DNA from: an uncultured Clostridia bacterium
GTDB taxonomy: Bacteria > Bacillota > Clostridia > Christensenellales > Borkfalkiaceae
NCBI GenBank assembly: GCA_947627565.1
Contig: CANQWO010000002.1
Span: forward strand, 1-64,000
Direction: 5' to 3'
DNA length: 64,000 nucleotides
In this document: piece by piece, positions 61,040-64,000 of the stretch
Layout: the number at the start of each line of letters is the position of its first letter
Numbering within the stretch: position 1 is the stretch's first letter
Position numbers and translations under genes: made by a program
Notes under the pieces: generated by a model
The model's input: the letters and a program-made list of their open reading frames with translations, nothing else
Database searches by the model: none
Told to the model about the DNA's origin: nothing

Positions 61040-61384
61040 TGTGTTTCCTCCTGCAAACATCTTGTGCAGGTGGAAAAAGTTTATACGCGCTTGCCTTCAA
61101 AGTCAGCAAGCTTGCGGGGCGGCGTGGCAAATTGGGCCGCGCACGGCGGAAGTCAATTCCGCCTAACGCACATGACTTAATTCACGAATTTTTCCTTTAC
61201 GGAAAAATTCCGTGAGCGGAAAACTCCTTCGTTTTCATTTTTTCTTAGCCGCACAAACCTTGCTGTTTCATCAGACAGTAAGCGCGAAGCGCAAATCGGG
61301 GGAAAAAACAAAAAGTGTGATTTTTGTTTTTTCAGTGAAACAGGAAATCTTTGACCTCATTTCCTATACCCATGTCTGCGATCA

Positions 61385-61800
61385 TCCCTTTATGAAGCGC
61401 CCACCCCCCTACCCCCCCTCCCGAGGGAGGGGGTGGAAAAGCGCCTCCTTGGGGAGGAGCTGTCACAAAGTGACTGAGGTGGGGGTCTCTTCCCCCTTCA
61501 CCCGCTTTCGGCGGAGGGCCCCTTGGGCGAAGCGCCCCACCCCCCTGCCCCCTCCCGAGGGAGGGGGTGGGAAGAGCGTCTCCCTTGGGAGGGGGTGAAA
61601 AAAGCGCCTCCTTGGGGAGGGGGTGGGAAGAGCACCTCCTGGGGGAGGAGTTGTCACGAAGTGACTGAGGTGGGGGCCCTTCCCCCTTCACCCGCTTCGC
61701 GAGAGGACCCATTCGGGAGGGTGCCACCCCCCCTTCCCCCACTTCGGCGGGCGAACACCGAGCCCCGCCTTCGGCGGTGAGCCCTTTTGGGGGGACGCCG
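61385..61800. repeat. Clustered GC-rich intergenic repeat block built from GGGGAGG / CCTCCC palindromic units
   Basis: Repeated 'ccccctcccgagggaggggg', 'gcctccttggggagg', and two copies of 'ggaggag(c/t)tgtcac(a/g)aagtgactgaggtggggg'. Confidence 0.85.
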
Positions 61801-61850
61801 AGAACCTGCTGTCCCCCATGAATGAGGATGCCTGCTCCTGTTCGCGAAAA

Positions 61851-61874
61851 GGGCGGCCGCGTAAGCGGCCGCCC
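61851..61874. terminator. Terminator hairpin downstream of the 61913 gene
   Basis: GGGCGGCCGC-GTAA-GCGGCCGCCC. Confidence 0.7.
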
Positions 61875-61912
61875 TTTCATATCCTATCGTATCCTATCGT
61901 ATCTATGCTTTC

Positions 61913-64000
61913 TTATTCTTTTTTGTTGTTTTTGTCGTTCTTGCTGTTCTTCTTTTTCCCTTTCAGGCTCTCGAGGTCGACCTCTTCCACCGTCTTTTCC
62001 GAAGGCTTCACCACAAACAGCACGATGATTGCAACGAGCAACACGGCCGAAATGGCGAAGAGCACGATGGACGTCAGGTTGTTCTCCAGCCACTTGCTGC
62101 GGCCGGCGATGCGGTCCATCGGGTTGCGGATGTAGATGGCCTGGTACGCCGTCGTCGAAAGTCCGACGGAGACCGCGTCGACCACGGTGATCTCAACGAG
62201 ATAGAAGCCCGTCTCCTGCGGAACAAAGCTCAGCGAGGAATCGGGATCCCACGCGTAATCGTTATCGGTGTTCTCCCACTCGGCGTCGCCTTCCTCTACT
62301 TCGTTGTTGTATTTCTTGATCTCGACCAACACATTGTCCTTGCTCAGCCATTCGGGAAGCTCCTCTTTCTTGAGCCCCTTGATCGCCTCCACAAGTTCGG
62401 AATATTCGAGATTCTTCTTGTCTTCGGGAAGCGATTCCTTATCCAAACGGTAGAGCGTATATTCCGTCTCATAGCCTTGGAGCGCGATGACGTCGAATCC
62501 GGAGATGGAATATGTTCTGTCGCGATAGCCCTCGGTCTGCTTATCCATCTCTTCGATGGAGGGACCGCTGTAATCAATGTAGAACGTAAATTCGGGGATG
62601 CCCTCGATGTCCCACACGTTGGAGGAGGACAGGGTGACGAGCTCGCCGTCTTCATCGTAATACTTCATGGGGTTGCCCGCCGCATCCTGCGCAATGACGC
62701 GGAAGCGGTAGTCGCCCTTCTCCTCGACTTCGATGCGGAGGTTGTTATAGCGAAGCGACGTTGCGCTGGTCGCCGAACCGCCGGAGGAAGTGCCGGGCTT
62801 ATAGTAGTAGACGCTGAACGAAAGATTGCGATAATCGGCGTAGTCGCTGCCGATGAGATCGCGCATGGAGGGAAGATAGAGGTAGGCGCCGTCGCCCGCG
62901 CTGACCTTCTCCGCGGCCTTCGCAACTTCCGCCTGATAATTCGCCCATCTCTCTTGGGCCTCCGCGCCGTCGTTATGGGCGGGGTGATCGGCGTCTGCCG
63001 CAGGCACTTTGGCGACATCGCGGTAGTACGGGCCCTCCGCTTCGCGGTCGACGAGGATGTAGTCGCCATAGTTGCCGACGGCCTCGTAATCTTCCGCTGT
63101 GGCGGTGCAGGGGACCTTCTCCGTCACGGGCTTGCCGTTTTCATCGAGCTCGGGATCGCCCGTCTCGGTTGTCTTGGGCTGTTCCTTCTCGCCGGGGCAG
63201 GCGAAGGTCTCCGCTTTTTGAAGCTCTTCGAACTCCTCCGGGGTGCAGGTGTGCCCGCAGATTTGGCAGGTATATGCCGTCGTCACGCCTTCGTCGCCCA
63301 TCGTGCGGACAAACTTGGCGTCTGCGGCGTACCATGTGAGATAGACATAATAATCGGAATGGGTGCCGTCATCGAGGCGGAAACGGATGGAGACATAGGC
63401 GATCTCCTCCTCCTTATCGGTGGTGGGCATGAAATAGGTCGACGTCGAAAGGCTCTTATAGTCGGTGCTGCTCGCCGATTCGTCGGGCTTGTGCCACGAC
63501 GTCTCGTTGCCGTCGTCGTCCGTGTCTTTCCGGAGCATGTAGTAGCTTCTTACGAGCGTGACGGAATCTCTGCACACGTCGATGGCCTCATAGGAGAGGC
63601 TGAAGCTCTGGCCGAGGCGGAAGGAATACAGGGCCTCGTTGAGCACGAGCACGGGTTCGGCGTTATCGGTGACCTTGTCCTCATCGTCCGTTTCGAACGT
63701 CTGGCCGTTGAGCGAACGCATGAGCACCCGCTGCGGGACGGCAGCTTCGGCCTCCTGCTGGGTTTCGGGAAGTTCCGCCGTGAACGTCATGGGGATTTGG
63801 GGCGTCGTCGCCGTGCTGGAGCGGTATTCCGAGAAATAGCCGCCGACATTGGTGAAGTTCTCGAGTTTATACGTCGTCTCTCCGACTTGCAGAGAAACGG
63901 TAAAGACGCCGGCCTGCGCCTCTTCCGGTTCCGGCTCGCCGAACGTGAGCGTGAACACGTCGCCCTTGGTATAAGCGACCGGATGAGGCACCGGCTCGTC
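61913..64000 (-). CDS. Large extracytoplasmic protein with C-terminal TM anchor (partial, 5' end outside the window)
   Basis: Frame open to the window edge; C-terminal LTSIVLFAISAVLLVAIIVLFVVKP followed by Lys-rich tail; internal CQICGHTCTPEEFEELQK rubredoxin-like knuckle. Confidence 0.75.
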   Translation of the reverse strand, partial: DEPVPHPVAYTKGDVFTLTFGEPEPEEAQAGVFTVSLQVGETTYKLENFTNVGGYFSEYRSSTATTPQIPMTFTAELPETQQEAEAAVPQRVLMRSLNGQTFETDDEDKVTDNAEPVLVLNEALYSFRLGQSFSLSYEAIDVCRDSVTLVRSYYMLRKDTDDDGNETSWHKPDESASSTDYKSLSTSTYFMPTTDKEEEIAYVSIRFRLDDGTHSDYYVYLTWYAADAKFVRTMGDEGVTTAYTCQICGHTCTPEEFEELQKAETFACPGEKEQPKTTETGDPELDENGKPVTEKVPCTATAEDYEAVGNYGDYILVDREAEGPYYRDVAKVPAADADHPAHNDGAEAQERWANYQAEVAKAAEKVSAGDGAYLYLPSMRDLIGSDYADYRNLSFSVYYYKPGTSSGGSATSATSLRYNNLRIEVEEKGDYRFRVIAQDAAGNPMKYYDEDGELVTLSSSNVWDIEGIPEFTFYIDYSGPSIEEMDKQTEGYRDRTYSISGFDVIALQGYETEYTLYRLDKESLPEDKKNLEYSELVEAIKGLKKEELPEWLSKDNVLVEIKKYNNEVEEGDAEWENTDNDYAWDPDSSLSFVPQETGFYLVEITVVDAVSVGLSTTAYQAIYIRNPMDRIAGRSKWLENNLTSIVLFAISAVLLVAIIVLFVVKPSEKTVEEVDLESLKGKKKNSKNDKNNKKE

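Noticed and set aside
61332-61880. 182-aa ORF with PPPKAGEGG-like repeats
   Set aside because: Translation of the GC-rich palindromic repeat block; no RBS or domain.

Overview
The window is a moderately high-GC Firmicutes/Clostridia-like chromosomal segment. This is inferred from gene content and from strong AGGAGG ribosome-binding sites; I could not place it taxonomically. Recognisable core genes are guaA, guaB, hemW, lepA, an electron-bifurcating [FeFe]-hydrogenase operon (hydC-hydB-hydA), an adenine deaminase-rdgB-YfcE operon, feoA/feoB, a P1B-type metal ATPase with an ArsR regulator, and an RluA-type pseudouridine synthase. A large share of the window encodes secreted or surface proteins: a collagen-like protein next to a GT2 glycosyltransferase, a lipid-anchored collagen-like/InlB-repeat protein, a 2975-aa BspA-like LRR lipoprotein, and a ~16-kb same-strand operon that joins a MoxR/DUF58/VWA set to two more giant lipoproteins. 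The most unusual signal is not a gene. It is a dispersed DNA motif (core CCATGTCYGCR, extended GGGCATACCATGTCCGCGATC) present at least 11 times, in several reading frames, on both coding and non-coding DNA, strongly biased to one strand, and flush against terminator hairpins in intergenic regions. All calls come from reading the sequence and supplied ORFs; no database search was possible.
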